Source of the DNA: Epiperipatus broadwayi
Lineage: Eukaryota > Onychophora > Udeonychophora > Euonychophora > Peripatidae
NCBI GenBank assembly: GCA_028023455.1
Contig: JAQFVV010006648.1
Span: 310,001 to 374,000 of the forward strand
Reading direction: 5' to 3'
DNA length: 64,000 nucleotides
Under the pieces are notes generated by a model that worked only from the letters and a program-made list of their open reading frames with translations, was not told the DNA's origin and ran no database searches. A program made the position numbers and the translations under genes. Shown here in pieces: positions 23,885 through 36,101 of this stretch. Positions within the stretch are counted from its first letter, which is position 1. The number at the start of each line of letters is the position of its first letter.

Positions 23885-25200
23885 AGAGCCTAGATAGACA
23901 ACAAAAAATCCAAACGAGCCTTCCAGAGATTTTAATAGATCTAAAAAAAAGACCATATGTAAAATAGATGGATTGATGGAAAGAAGAAAGTTTTTGGAAA
24001 GCTGCAAACTAACAAAACTATGTTATAAAAAGATATATAAAAAAGTGTTTTTTAAAATAATGATTGTAGGTAAATAGTTGATTAAAAAGTGCAAAATAAC
24101 AAAGTAATAAACAAAGTAATCTGCCTCTTGGTTAATTTGTTATTCTTGAAAAATATCAGAGATTTGAAGAATTTAGACTTGTTAAAAATCAGTTGGAAAT
24201 TGCAGAAATACTGTCATTTCTTAAAGCATTTGAGGCTCAAATAAATTATAAAAATCAAACAGGCCTCCAATGTATGAATCCAAATAAATTCCTCATGGAA
24301 CCATGACATTTCAAGGAATTATAGCTTTAGTATGTGGAAATACTTCATTAATTCTTTTTAATTTTTGGCATAAAAAGTAAAAAAATAAGATGTAAAAAAA
24401 TTTTTTTTTTTAAAATAATGCTTTTATGTAAATAGCCAATTAAAAAGTACAAGATAATAAAGTAATCAATAAACTAAATGCCAAAAAAAATCTGACAAAA
24501 AATTACAATTTAATAATATGTGAAAATAAAAATGCACTCTCTAACAAATGAATTCTAAATTTAAATATGTGATCATCTTCTTTATAAAAAAATTTATGTA
24601 TTGACTTTTTAATTAATTCTCTGAACTTTTTTTACACATTAATTTTTTTTACAAAGTATTTACGAAATATTAATTATTTTAAAAAAATAATTCAGATTTT
24701 AGTTTAAAATATTTACTTTTAATTAGGTATGAGTTAAATGAAAATATTAATAAAATTTTATTTTACAAACATAATATTTTCATCGAGGGAAACCTAGGTA
24801 TTTGAGTTTGACTTCTAAAGGGAAACTTTTTTTTTCATTGTTAAAAATTCAAAAAGTGGACATCCTGACAGATACATAAAAAGGGCAAGTTAATATAAAA
24901 GCATTTATAAATTGGAATAAATTTGGAGAGTCATTCATTCTGCAGTGGAATGATAAATGAATAAAATTATATATATATAATTAAGAATTTCTATTTTAAT
25001 ATACCATTAAAAAAACTATTTACAAAATATATTGTATAATGTACATTTTTACTCTTTAAAATTTTATAAGTTACTTTCTCACTTGCAATCATCTAACAGA
25101 AATTTATAATATATAGTTTTTATGATTGCTTTTGATCAGAAAAATTGGATTAAACTTGGAAATCTTCATTCTGCATTGGTTTGATAATGGTTAAATATGA
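23885..25200 (+). mobile_element. Cluster of family B LINE 3' tail fragments
   Basis: Three stretches echo the 3' end of family B: about 23930-23985 (like the 'RPHVRWMDE' coding block), about 24915-24960 ('ggaataaatttggagagtca', 'cattctgcagtgg') and about 25135-25195 ('ttggattaaacttgga', 'cattctgcattggt', 'gataatggtt'). Between them is AT-rich sequence with no clear frame. They are old and possibly tandemly accumulated. Confidence 0.55.
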
Positions 25201-25924
25201 TGGTTATACAACTTTGCAACCTGCTGCCTTCATATCAACTGGTTCATATAAATAGAAGACATAATGTTTGTATTAGGAACTTTTTTTTGTTTTCAAATGT
25301 TTAATATTATATATATATAAAATAAATAAAATATCCATTAATTAAAAACAATATTGTAATTATAATTGAAATAATATTTTTAACGGTAAAAATATTATTT
25401 CAATTATATATATATAACAATGACTATAATTAAAGTATTTTATTAAATACTATATTTAATATATTTTTCCTTAAAGTAGTAGACCTAGGCTGGTTAACCT
25501 ATTGGAATGTGTCAAATGTGATGCATTATGGAATTAAATGTGAGCATTAATCCCTTGATTATAAATACAAAAAATAAGCCTATATTTTATAAAGTAATTC
25601 TGCAATCAACAAAAAAAATTTTAGTAATGAGAAAAAAATTTATAATAAAAATTTAAATTCAAAGAGTCAAATTTAACATAAAAAAATTCTGCATTTACTC
25701 TGTTAAGTACATGTTTGACATTTATCTAATCTTGAAGTGCATAATCCAGAATGAATCTATAATAGATTTTAACTTTCATTTTATAATTGATGTTCTCATA
25801 TTGATGAATTATACTCATTTCCTTTGCAAGATTTTTTTAAAATTATTTTCAGCCCTAAAATTAAACTAAAAGAATTGCACTCTTGTTGATTAAATCATAA
25901 CAATATATGTGTGCATGATGTTAT
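25201..25924. other. Non-coding stretch, no gene seen
   Basis: AT-rich, with a short inverted pair around 25370-25410 ('atattatttcaattat'). No gene. Confidence 0.55.
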
Positions 25925-26725
25925 CTCTACTTAACTACAAAACTATGAGTCTTAAATTGAAAACACAATAATATTTTCAATCCAAGCTCATTAGCTTATA
26001 TAGTCATATAGGTCTGAACTCAGTTCAGTACTTATACATTTTGGTGTCTTTGGTTCTTTATTAACCATAGCCACCACTTTCCTATTAGGCAGGATTGATT
26101 TTAAACCAATAAACATCACATGATCACCATTTCTTATGCTTGCTTATAACTTATTAAAACAGGCAAAACTCTCCATACAGTATTGCCTTCTAGCATCCAT
26201 TGATTACTCTGAGTTGCACTGAGTGGCAATATTTTATGGAGAGTTTCACCTGTTTTAATAGCAGTTATAAGCAAGCATAAGAAATGGTGATCATATGATG
26301 TTTATTGGCTTAAAACCAATCCTGCCTAATAGGATAGTGGTGGCTATGATTATTAAAGAACCAACACCACCAAAATGTATAGGTACTAAACTGAGTTCAG
26401 ACCTATATGACTATATAAGCTAATGAGCTTGGATTGAAAACATTATTGCTTTCAATTTTAAAACTCATAGTTTTGCAGTTAAGCAGAGATAAAAGGTGGC
26501 TGCTGGACAGTTGCATTAGATCCTAAGATCTAAGTGCAGTGCTCTCAGATCCAAGACTCCTTCCTCACTGACAAAGGCTGCAAGCCAGAAACTAGTCTGG
26601 GGATATTGAATGAGTAGCACTAGATGGGTATTTTATGCACAAACCTTCTGGCATTCATTGATTACTCTGGTTTGCACTGAGTGGCAATACTGTATGGAGA
26701 GTTTTGCCTGTTTTAATTTCTATAT
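25925..26725. repeat. Foldback repeat, family G, copy 2 (long)
   Basis: A large imperfect palindrome: about 25925-26205 mirrors about 26215-26480, centred near 26205. Examples are 'ggtctgaactcagttcagta' against 'actgagttcagacc', and 'aacatcacatgatcaccatt' against 'aatggtgatcatatgatgtt'. A further unit (26480-26725) follows with the hammerhead-like core and the 'gcattcattgattactctgg' to 'ggagagttttgcctgtttt' end. The layout is the same as at 39312-40160. The 75-codon frame inside is a shadow. Confidence 0.75.
26543..26614 (+). ncRNA. Degenerate hammerhead-like core (family G)
   Basis: CTGACAA (from CTGATGA in other copies), a GGC...GCC stem II with loop TGCAA, then GAAACTAGTC. After this comes TGGGGATATTGAATGAG, which can pair back to the preceding ...ATCCAAGACTCCTTCCTCA as a long stem I. 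An insertion in the 5' strand and two core changes make this copy unlikely to cleave. Confidence 0.4.
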
Positions 26726-27334
26726 ACAGTTTTTTGTAGTGTTTGGTCTTGAAGCTGGAAATATAGTACATATTTCTGCTTCACCTAGTGCCAATGTCAT
26801 CAGCACTAGTCTGGGTTTGAACCCAATCTTATATTAACTGACACCCATCTCATAATAGGTGGTAGTATATTTTGATCAATATTATAATCTTTTATATTTC
26901 ATTAATCTTATTTTATAATTAAAACTAACCTTTTTATATTAGTTTATTTATTTTATATTTGTAAAAATGTATATTGTGTTTCTTTTATTAAATTGAATTG
27001 AATCCTAGATATCTATAAAATGTTACAAATATTTCAAATTCTTTATTAAAGTTCATTTTTCTTCAATTAATCAGTTGGTAACATTTTATATTTATCTTTT
27101 AATCAATGTAATTAGAGAGTCAATTATTTGAACAATGTAATAGTTGAAAGGTTTTGTAAATTTCTGCTTAAGTTTATGTCAAATATAAGTTTGAAAGTCA
27201 TTGTACCAAATTCTTAAATTTTTTCTGAATAAAATCTACATTTTTGTTAATCTAAGCCTTAATTAAGTAGATTTTGTTAGTACAATGACTGATAAACTTA
27301 ATATGCTTGTTGTTGTTTTTTTTAATTAGCAAAT
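26726..27334. other. Non-coding stretch, no gene seen
   Basis: Starts with a short patch holding the palindromic 'gggtttgaaccc' (about 26815-26826), then plain AT-rich sequence. No gene. Confidence 0.55.
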
Positions 27335-27760
27335 AAACCCTTGGGGCATGTTTAATGCAGGATGATAGATTTCCCATTCAAAGCAGGCACCAACCTCAGA
27401 GAAACACTTAGAGCGATTGCAATTGGCAGTTGTCACTGTAGATTTAATCCTATAGATAAGGCCAGATCACATAAATAGGGGATTATTATTGAAGATTGGT
27501 TGATTTGAACAGTTCACTGAAGAGAGTAGTTTGGATTTACAGTACATCGCACCTAAAGAAATGACTGGGTGAAAAGATCGGTCGTTTGCTTCTCAGAGGT
27601 CTGTTCCACCACCTCAACACCATGCTTTTCCGGTGCTCTCAAGACCTAGCCCAAGACGATACTGTGTCAAGGAAGCCTGCTGGATGATCTGATTGTAACT
27701 GCCTGTTTCAAGCCATGGAATGCCTACCGATTGATTCTGAGGTAACATCCAATTTGCAGC
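27335..27760. other. GC-richer island of unknown nature
   Basis: About 425 bases clearly less AT-rich than their surroundings. Frames are short: the longest defensible ones are about 35-40 codons on the plus strand at about 27378-27478 and 27568-27690, each ended by a stop. Near the 3' end, 'aagccatggaatg' (27711-27723) gives an ATG in a good Kozak context, followed after nine codons by GAG|GTAACA, a plausible splice donor. This could be a 5' exon of some gene, but nothing in the sequence identifies it, and it could equally be an unrecognised repeat. Confidence 0.35.
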
Positions 27761-30429
27761 AAGCCATTGATTCTATTTTACTTGTTTTCCAAATCAATAC
27801 TAATTTATATTTTATATATCTGTGTGATGTTTATACGTCTTGGTTTAAAATGCTCTTTTAATTTTTCTTTTAAATTTAAAATATCAATTCTTCTAAAAAT
27901 CTCATATTATTTTGATGCGGCAAAATTAAATTAATTTTTGGTTTATTTAGAATATTTGACTTACTGAAATTTCCAAGTACAAAATTCAATGAGCTATTAA
28001 CTTTAAATTCTCTCCCTCTTTTCCAGTCAAAATCATTATAGGAGACTTACTTCCCGTAAATTAATTAATAGAAAGCTCGTTTAGTTTTGTACATCATATA
28101 TAAATTTATTTTGAATGATTGAAGTTATTTTAAAAGTATCTTATTATTATCTCCAATTTAAAATAGCCCTGTAATTATTTCTGAAAGAATAAAGAATTTT
28201 AGTGAATCAATTAAGTAAAATCTATCATAGCATTTTGTCAATATATGTTTCATCCACATATATTTTTATTTGTCAAAAATAGTAAAAAATTTGATGTATA
28301 ATTTATTATGCTTTATATTGTCAAACTTCATCAGAAGTGAGTTTGATATTCAATGCTCCGTCTATGTTAATTAAAAGACAGTCTTATTTTGTAATCTTTC
28401 ATAAACTATTTAATAACTTATTAATAAATGAAATATTTGTAAAGTGTGGAAAACAATTTATATTTTAATTTTAATTCTTGCCTTTCTTTTTATAATATAA
28501 TTTATGATTCATTCATTGATGGCCTAAGGTTTCTGGGACTTCCTGTTATGTCAGGGAGCCAATTATTTTAATCAGGAATTAAGTTATTAATTTTGTTAGT
28601 GATACACTATCTATCTATAAATGTCTAAGGCATTATGTATTTATAGCTACAACCATTCATTTATTATTTTGCGTTGCTACTTACTCCTCAGGACCTTCAG
28701 AAATTTAACTATGACCAGTCCAATCTTTCACACTCCCTCAAAGTAGATGTAGTTCATACCAAGTGATTCTTTTTGGGCTTTGCCATTAAGATGTGTATGG
28801 GAAGTCCAGCACATCAAAATATTATTATGATTATTTAGAGACATGTTTTGGCTGGAGGGCCAGCATTTCTCATCATCTAATTGCATTTACTAGGAATTTC
28901 CTTTAGCAAAGCTACCCAGAGGTTCATAACAGACCTCATTTATTGTTGTTGTAATCTATAATAGCATACTGCCTTCTTCATCATTTTATATCTTTATTTA
29001 GCAAACCTGAAATGCTCTCTGCCATGATGGTACGTCCTTCACAAACAAATCCCAATTAATTAAAACTGACTGTTAATTTCATTATTTATTTAAAACTATT
29101 TTTTTCCACACTCATTCTATACTTTTAAATGTAATAGTGTTTTCAATGCCCATCTTTCATGTCTTGTATCTATATATATATAAAATAGATTTATTTGTAA
29201 TATCTTAAAAAGGGCTAATAATATTTTATTGCTGATTGGTTTTGGCAACCAATTAACAAACTTTTACATTGTTGTCAAAGCCACATCAAAACGAATTAAA
29301 TAAAATAACCAAGTTGTATAAACAAAAACTGATTGTGTAACTAAATTTCTTAATAAATTCTTGTAATATTATTATTTTAAATAAGCTTAGTTTGTCATCA
29401 CTCCGAATCTCTAATATTAATTATCTTAGTTATTTATGATATTTTTTTGATTTAAATTCATTTCTTTGTAATGTTGCCATAAAGAATTATCATTATTATG
29501 GTTCAAACCATTAGTAATCGATATCCAATCACCTCTGTACCGTTCTGCAATTCACTAAATCAAATTTCTTATATAAACCCATTATTATTTTGAGTCTCTT
29601 CATGAACCATGACCTCCAGCTGGGACAGAATAAAAACAATCACTGCTCGTGTCATCACAAACGTTATCCATTAGTCAGAGAGGCAATGGTTCAGGCAAAT
29701 AGGTTAGGATTCACCCTTGCCCTGATATCTGTATCTTGTGCATGGTTGGATTCAAGTACTTTTGCTTGGATTATTGGTCTTGTTGAATGAATACACGATT
29801 TTGACCAGCACAGTCTCAAACTATTCTTGTAGTCAGTATTACAAAAGAACATATAGTTGGCTCAAGATTGGAGTACTACAAAAAGAAAACCCAAGTAGAA
29901 TTTTTGTTTTGAATACAGTTTCATTTGTATCCATCTTCTCCTTCTTCAGTCACTTAAATTATTATAGGTTTCAGTTGTCATAAGCCTTTCATACAATCAG
30001 ACATCTTATAATTATTGGAATAATGGGATTGTGTGTTTGTGGAACAACTTTTCAATCCCTTAAAAACATGCACAACATTTCTGATTCCAATTCCCTTTTT
30101 ATTTTTGCTAGCTGAAGCCTTTGAAATTGAAAAGGCAATGATGAGGGTAGGATTAATAGGCTGGTAATCCTTAGTTATGATCTTTGCCTAAGGAAGTACA
30201 ATCATATATGTCAGTTGAAACTGAAATTCAGTGGGCAGGAGTTTTGGCTAGCAAAGATTGTATGTTTAAGCAGCCCTACTTAGGAATCCCCCTGCTGACC
30301 ATGGAAATAGAAGGCCCTTGGAATAGTGATTGGTAAAAGTAATGAATGGTACTAATAATAGTAGTAGTAATAATGTAAGAAGTAGAGATAGTATTAAGGA
30401 TAACTACTATAAATCTAATCTTTTTTTTT
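27761..30429. other. Non-coding stretch, no gene seen
   Basis: Mostly AT-rich. Mildly GC-richer islands at about 28500-28960 and 29510-29860 have no frame with a recognisable domain. The 66- and 81-codon frames at 29590-29983 resemble nothing I know. Confidence 0.55.
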
Positions 30430-33400
30430 TTATAGTTTACATGGAATATGTGAACTTTACTTGATACAAACTCTTCAATATAAAAATGGAGGGTTGCATT
30501 GATGGCTAAGAAACTGTCAAGATTTGAGATTGATATAGCTCCTCTTAATAAAACTCATCTCCCAGATGAAAGAAGTTTATAAAACAGATGAATGAATACA
30601 AGATTTTTGGAAAGGCAGGTCAGCCATTGAAAGAAGAATGCATGTTTTTGGATTTGATGTAAAATTTAATTTAGTGTTCTTGAAATTCCTTGTATCTTTG
30701 AAAGGCTGTGGTATTCAAACTCCCTTTGCACAATGGAACTTATGCACATTTTATTAATGGTGTGTTTCTATCTTAGATATAGAGAATTCAAAGAAAGAAA
30801 GCTTTTATTTCTTGTTGGATAGCATTATTATAGCAGTATCATTAAAAGGTTGGATTTTTTTCTTGAATATCTTAATGCACATGTTGATACAGATACTAGA
30901 CTTTGTCAAAAGTTATTGGAAATAATGGTATATGATCCATATTTGGGTTAACTATGCTCAAAACAATGGTATTTAACAGATTACATTATAGTTAGGATTC
31001 TGAATACAAAAGAAGTTCACATTACTTGAGCACTTACAAGCACAGATTGTTGGACAAATCGTAAATTAGTACATTCCAAGATTAAAATGATAGTTGCATT
31101 AAAAATAACTATTCCAATCATATTCATAAGAAAATGAACATTTTTTTTGAAGTATCTACTATATGTATTAAGTTTCAACAGTTATTAAACATTAAAATTG
31201 CTCATTAGGATCTTCAGAACTGTCATATTACTGAAGCATGAAATTCTCTTACAGAATGCATTATAGATATAAGCAAATCTACTCTCGAGTTTAATAAAAA
31301 GAAGAATCTATATAATATTAATATCGTGTTTTTATTACTTTTTACAGTGCTTCTTTACTATCCACTATGACAATTTAGATCCTCCCAGCAATCTTCTTCA
31401 GAACTTCTACTTAAATTTCTAAATCTCTGGAAGTTCTGAAGAAGATTGCTGGTGCAATCAAAATTATCATAGTAGATTGTAAAGAAGCATCGTTAAAAAA
31501 AATATAAGTAGAAGTTCTGAAGAAGTTGCTGGGGCAATTGAAACTGTCATAGTGGTTGTAAAGAAACATTGTAAAAAGTAATAAAAAATATAGATATTAT
31601 TTGGATTTGGCAATGCAATAGGAAAAATAAAGTTATAATACTTCAAAAAGAAGAATCATGAATGGCTTTCTGCCAATGATCTTATTATTGGTGATTTAAT
31701 TAAAAGGAAATGTGGCATTTTCTGCTTTGCAGAATAATAGATTAAATGTGGAATTTAAAAATAAATATAAAAGATCTGAAGGCAGAAGTTCAATGACTGA
31801 CAAGAGAGCTTAAAATTAATTGGTGGATTAAAATAGCAAAGAAGATACAAACATTTGCTGATCATGGCTTTCTGGATATTTTAATCTGGTGTGCTGAAAG
31901 TGACAAATGACCCTGAGAAAGAATATCAGAATCCTATTAAATCCAGCATTGATATTTCAAACCAGTGAAATGAGTATATTGAGATAACATCTTTTACTGA
32001 TATATTAATTTTATCTAATTTAGATTTGGACAAAGATATCCAGCTTAGAGAAGTCATAACAGTTCTTTGTAATCTTAAAAATGGAAAGACTGCAGATCCT
32101 GATGAAATATCTAGAGAAGTTATAAAATATGGTGGTGATATATTAGCTTTAAAAACTATTAAAAAATTTTAGGAATATATGAAACCATAAAGATGTACTA
32201 TTCAATCTTAAGGTTACTTTTAATGTTCCAATTTTTAAAAAGAGAAATAGAGAAAATTGCAATAATCATGGAATATTATTCTTATCCACTACAGTAAATG
32301 TACATTCAAAAATTTTGTTGAATAGGTTGCTTCCAGTTATAGATGTATGGTTATCAGAGACTCAATGTGATTTTAAAGAATCAAGAAGCATTATGTACAT
32401 GATTTTTGTTGCCAGGAAAATGCAAGAAAAGTATCAGGAATGTTTTAGAAATTTGTTATTGATTTGATTAAGATCCTTTGATTTAATTAATAGGATAAGT
32501 ATATGGCATTGTTTGAAATTTATTGTTTATCCACCAAAATGATACAGCTTCTACATGATGGAATGACGGGAAGTGTTACTACTACCTGTGGAAAATGTGA
32601 GATGTTTGAAGAGTTAAACAATGATGTTACTTGTACCAATATTGTTTTCAGTTTTTATGACTGAGATCTGGAATTGTTAATAGATGGCTTAATCAAACAG
32701 TGATCAAGACATGATGCAGATATGATGGAGTTTTTAATTTGAACTGATTAAAAGTGAAAACAAAGATTTCTTTTTGGATTCTGGACTTACGGTATGCTGA
32801 TGATTGTGCTATTTTTGTCAATTCGATAGATGATTCACAGAATGTTCTTAAGGTTTTGAATGTAACATATAAAGATTTTGGTTTATTTATTAATGTTCCC
32901 TTTCTTGGGTTTTTTAGCAACTAATGACTAAAAAAAATTTGTGGCAGTTTTAGCTTGGATACTTATTACTTTGAGAATACAAATTGGTTTAAATATCTTG
33001 ATAGTTTTGTGAATAGAAAAGTGTAATAAGATGTTGAGGTACAATATGAATCCAATGAACTGCTACTACTTTTAGCAAGTTCATCACAAGGAAATAACTA
33101 CTGCAACTAAGTTATATATATAACTAATTATTTTACTTTAATTTATTGCATAGAGTGATAGTTGGACACTTTATCAGTACAATATAAATGCATTAGAAAA
33201 ATCTTATTTAAGGATGTTCTATAAAATTTTCATAAAAAAACAATGACAATATCATAAAACTATTCAATATGTTTTTCAGCTTTCTGGAATTGAGTCCACT
33301 ATTACAAAATCATATCTCCTTTGGATTGGACATGTAAAATGAATTACAATGGAAGACATTCTAAAAGATTGCTTTATGGTAAACTCAAGCATGGATTTTA

Positions 33401-33690
33401 TGGGGAAAATAGACTATTTACAATATAAGGATTATCTCAAAGTCATTTTAAAGAAATTATTAGTTTTCCCGGGAGGATATGCCAGAGAATATAATACAAG
33501 AGAGAACTACAATTAGACATGGTATTGAAGTATTTCTCAAAGAAAAGTTTTTTGCTAAAGAAGTTTAAAAACATTAGCATCATAAAATATCAAGTAATCA
33601 GAAAAATGGACTAGCATGTTCTGTATGTGGATACAATTGTGGTTTACATTTATATAGTCATCACAAAACTCATTCCCAGAATAGCTTTCT
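30430..33690 (+). pseudogene. LINE family E, endonuclease, reverse transcriptase and C2H2 finger, broken
   Basis: Plus-strand remnants in order. Endonuclease start is about 30440-30570 (MAKKLSRFEIDIAPLNKTHL, the E-type motif in a degraded form), and its end near 31040-31110 is TDCWTNRKLVHSKIKM, the T-D-H-like terminal motif. RT fingers are at about 32020-32160 (REVITVLCNLKNGKTADPDE) and about 32310-32460 (LSETQCDFKESRSIMYMIF). Motif C is at about 32790-32820 (LRYADDCAIFV, YADD intact). A 'WIGHV'-type block lies near 33320. A C-terminal finger, CSVCGYNCGLHLYSHHKTH (about 33619-33675), has C-x2-C and H-x3-H spacing. A foldback (31330-31590) interrupts it. Numerous stops. The block order matches a LINE group known from many invertebrates; clade not assigned. 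Confidence 0.8.
31330..31595. repeat. Foldback repeat, family M, with hammerhead-like cores
   Basis: The block 'gcttctttactatccacta' (about 31350) mirrors 'tagtagattgtaaagaagc' (about 31470), followed by a third, direct copy. The plus strand twice reads CTGAAGA, a strong stem II, then an AAA/GAAA block. At 31517-31548 the stem is AGTTGC/GCAATT with loop TGGG, then GAAACTGTC; the first copy at about 31436 has AGATTGC/GCAATC. The expected stem I partners do not pair well, so this is hammerhead-like only. It sits inside LINE E. Confidence 0.55.
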
Positions 33691-34025
33691 CTCTCTTTCT
33701 CTCAATTTTTTCTTTTGAAGTTAAAATGACTATTCTTATGAATGACTGTTTATTATTATTATCAGGAAACACTTTGTCTTTACATTCTTTTTATTTTGAA
33801 AAATTCACCTATCAACTGACTAATACACATGATTTTGTATTGATATGAGAATTTCTTTTCTTTGCTATATCATATCATTTTTCTTGTAAATCTTATTAAG
33901 TTTGTTAAAGAAATAAGAAATATTATAAATTATAGATCAAGTATAAAAATTTTAATTTTTTTTTCTCAAATACCTAAATTTTAAAATATAGGTAAGGTTA
34001 TCAGCTAACTATATAATAAAAACTA
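33691..34025. other. Non-coding stretch, no gene seen
   Basis: 3' flank of LINE E and AT-rich sequence; no gene. Confidence 0.55.
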
Positions 34026-34038
34026 ATAAAAGTATAAT

Positions 34039-34377
34039 ACACAGAGGCTAAACTCTCCATATAATAGTGCCACCAGTGCAACCCAGATTAATCAATGAAT
34101 GCAAGGTTTGTGCATAAAATTCTTATCTAGTGCCTACTCATCCAATATCCCCAGATGATTTTCTATCTTTTGTGGTTTTCATCAGTGAAGAGCCTTGGAT
34201 CTGAGAGCACTGCACCCAGATCTTATGATCTAATGCAACCCTCCAGCAGCTACCTTTTACCTTATTAGCTAACTATAAAGCTTTGAGTTTGGGCACTATT
34301 ATATGGAGAGTTTAGCCTCTGTGTAAACAGCTTGTGTAAGCATAAAAAAATGATGATCATGTGATGTTTAATGGTTT
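34039..34377. repeat. Foldback repeat, family G, copy 3
   Basis: Ends are inverted repeats of about 33 bp ('cagaggctaaactctccata' at about 34041 mirrors 'tatggagagtttagcctctg' at about 34302). The 12-base sequence aaaagtataata is exact on both sides (34027-34038; 34378-34389), a convincing target-site duplication. The interior is the G module in minus orientation with the hammerhead-like core. Confidence 0.75.
34137..34206 (-). ncRNA. Hammerhead-like core (family G)
   Basis: On the minus strand CTGATGA is intact, stem II is degraded, GAAA is shifted to AGAAAATC, and the NUH site reads ATC followed by TGGGGATATTGGATGAG. Stem I is well kept: TTGGAT pairs with ATCCAA, and TGGGGA faces TCTTCA. 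It is probably inactive but shows that the 5' core belongs to the family. Confidence 0.4.
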
Positions 34378-34389
34378 AAAAGTATAATA

Positions 34390-35264
34390 ATTGCTTTGAA
34401 GTTATCTGTTTTTGTTTTTTGATGTTTTCTATTTTTTTATGTTAAAAATAATTAGAAAGTTTTTTAATAATAATAGTTATAAGTAAAACATTTCTTTTTT
34501 GTAAACAAACATCAAATGAAAAAAAAAAAAGTTTATAAAAAGTCATATTTTTATTAATAATATTTTTTGCATTAATAAAGCTTTAATCATTTAATCTTCC
34601 AATTTATGAAGAGTTGGTGTAATTTTAAAATCAACAGCTTGAAGACTATTGATTTAGTGAACTCTGAGAAGGTTGATTCAGCCTGCTGATAAATAGTAAT
34701 TAAAAATAAAAACGCTGCTTTCATTAATACACATACTAGCATTGTTTTTATTCATTAATTAATTTTTGTTAAGGAATTAGTTTTAATCTTTTATAAGATA
34801 TTAGCATTTTTTGTTTTATTTTATCTGAATATATATATTACAAAATATATAAAGCAAAAGCGGAAAATAAAATATAATAACTAAAGCAGCTTACAATGGA
34901 CACAAATAAAAAGAAAACTTATTTCAGCCAATTAAGTGGCTTCTTCAGAATCGCCTCTTATTTTAAGCAAACATTTCAATAACTGAAATATATACTACGT
35001 ATATGTACAATTAATTTTTATTATTGATATATAACATCTGGGAAAATTTTTTAATTGATACATAAAACCTGGAAAGTTTACCAGAAAAATTGTGGTAAAA
35101 AATACACCCGACAATATTTTTAATTTATGGACAAATAAGTACAGCTTCACGGGACTTATTGACTTAATGAAATTTCTTCACTCTTTTCATAATAATTTTT
35201 AATTACGTAAGAATCTATTTTGCTATGATTGTTTAAATGCGTAGGTTTGTAAATTTATTTATTT
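34390..35264. other. Non-coding stretch with one hammerhead-like site
   Basis: AT-rich without a gene. One site at 34912-34955 is annotated separately. Confidence 0.5.
34912..34955 (-). ncRNA. Hammerhead-like core, single site (N)
   Basis: Minus strand: CTGAAGA (complement of 34942-34948), a perfect stem II AGCCA/TGGCT with loop CTTAAT (34926-34941), then GAAA (34922-34925) followed by TAAGTTTTC. The core letters fit C-U-G-A-N-G-A and G-A-A-A with an A-U pair at 10.1-11.1. I could not find a convincing stem I, so the call is tentative. Confidence 0.35.
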
Positions 35265-35460
35265 AATTACTATAAAGTTGTAATAATTAAATTTGTAAAG
35301 CGCATAGTCGTTACGTAAAATAATATATATTAAGGCTATAACGTTAAGACCATGCGTTTCAAAAAGGATTGTAAGGACCTCTACAAGATAGAGGTCCCTA
35401 CTGTCGTTTTTCAAGCGCATGGTCTTAAGGTTATAATCTTAATATATATTACTTTATTTA
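35265..35460. repeat. Foldback repeat, family J, copy 2
   Basis: The left arm about 35298-35388 ('gcgcatagtcgttacgtaa', 'taaggctataacgttaaga', 'ccatgcgtttcaaaaagg') mirrors the right arm about 35388-35455. The centre is 'gacctctacaagatagaggtc', itself a perfect small hairpin. Related to 60823-61030. Confidence 0.75.
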
Positions 35461-36007
35461 ATTACTGTATATAATATTCTAGTAAGATTACAAAGATGAT
35501 AAGTCATTTTCATTTTTCAGTGCTCAGATTTGAACCAAAATGTTTAAATGCAACTAGTGTGGAAGCTACTCGTCTAAACCAATTGCTAAGTTTTGCCTGA
35601 ATTAAATTTTTTAATCATATAATGCTTGCGTCTTTAATCTAATGATTAGTATAAAATAGCATTAAAACTTATACTGGTTTTAATATGAAATAAGTGTCAT
35701 TAAAATATCTGCAACTTATGATCATGTATGATTTTAGGCTTACATTAATTCTTACTTATGCAGGCAGTATCTGACATGCACAAAATCTATAAAAAGTATG
35801 TATAATATTCAAAATATATCATACCTTCAAGTCATATAACAATTTGACAATTCTATCCTTATTATCTTACTTTCATTAACATCAGAATAAATTTCTCATT
35901 TTATTATAAATTTTTATATTAATATTTATTATTTATCTGTTTAGCAAATGTACTTATCTTTAGTGTTGTTTAATTTAAATATCAATACGCTGGGTTTTTT
36001 TTTACAG
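35461..36007 (+). other. Intron sequence upstream of the LDHD exon, with 3' splice site
   Basis: AT-rich non-coding sequence ending in a polypyrimidine tract and AG ('tttttttttacag' at 35995-36007) immediately before the exon. No other gene in it. Confidence 0.75.
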
Positions 36008-36101
36008 ATGGCTTCTGCTGTTTGCACCTTTCCATCTGTTAAAGCAGCTGTTGACACAACTATTCAAATTTTGCAATCTGGAATATCCATTGCACGTATA
36101 G
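36008..36101 (+). CDS. LDHD: Internal exon of probable D-lactate dehydrogenase, mitochondrial
   Basis: 94 bases: 31 codons plus one base, flanked by 'ttttacag' upstream and 'g|gtattt' downstream. It reads MASAVCTFPSVKAAVDTT, then IQILQSGISIARI, with the split codon G|.. next. In the LDHD family (FAD-dependent oxidase, VAO fold, which oxidises D-lactate and other D-2-hydroxyacids in mitochondria) this is the stretch C-x-FPSV-x-AAV followed by LQ...ARIE, between the FAD-binding domain and the substrate cap domain. The split G fits the Glu of ARIE. The first codon ATG is internal, not the start. I found no other exon of the gene here; neighbouring introns must be very long. Recognition is from memory of the family, with no search run. 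Confidence 0.8.

Noticed and set aside
26735-26830. Another hammerhead-like string (minus strand CTGATGA ... GAAA) near the palindrome gggtttgaaccc
   Set aside because: No stem II can be formed between the two core parts.
36008-36010. ATG at the start of the LDHD exon as a translation start
   Set aside because: It follows a polypyrimidine-AG acceptor directly, and the encoded segment lies in the middle of the LDHD family.
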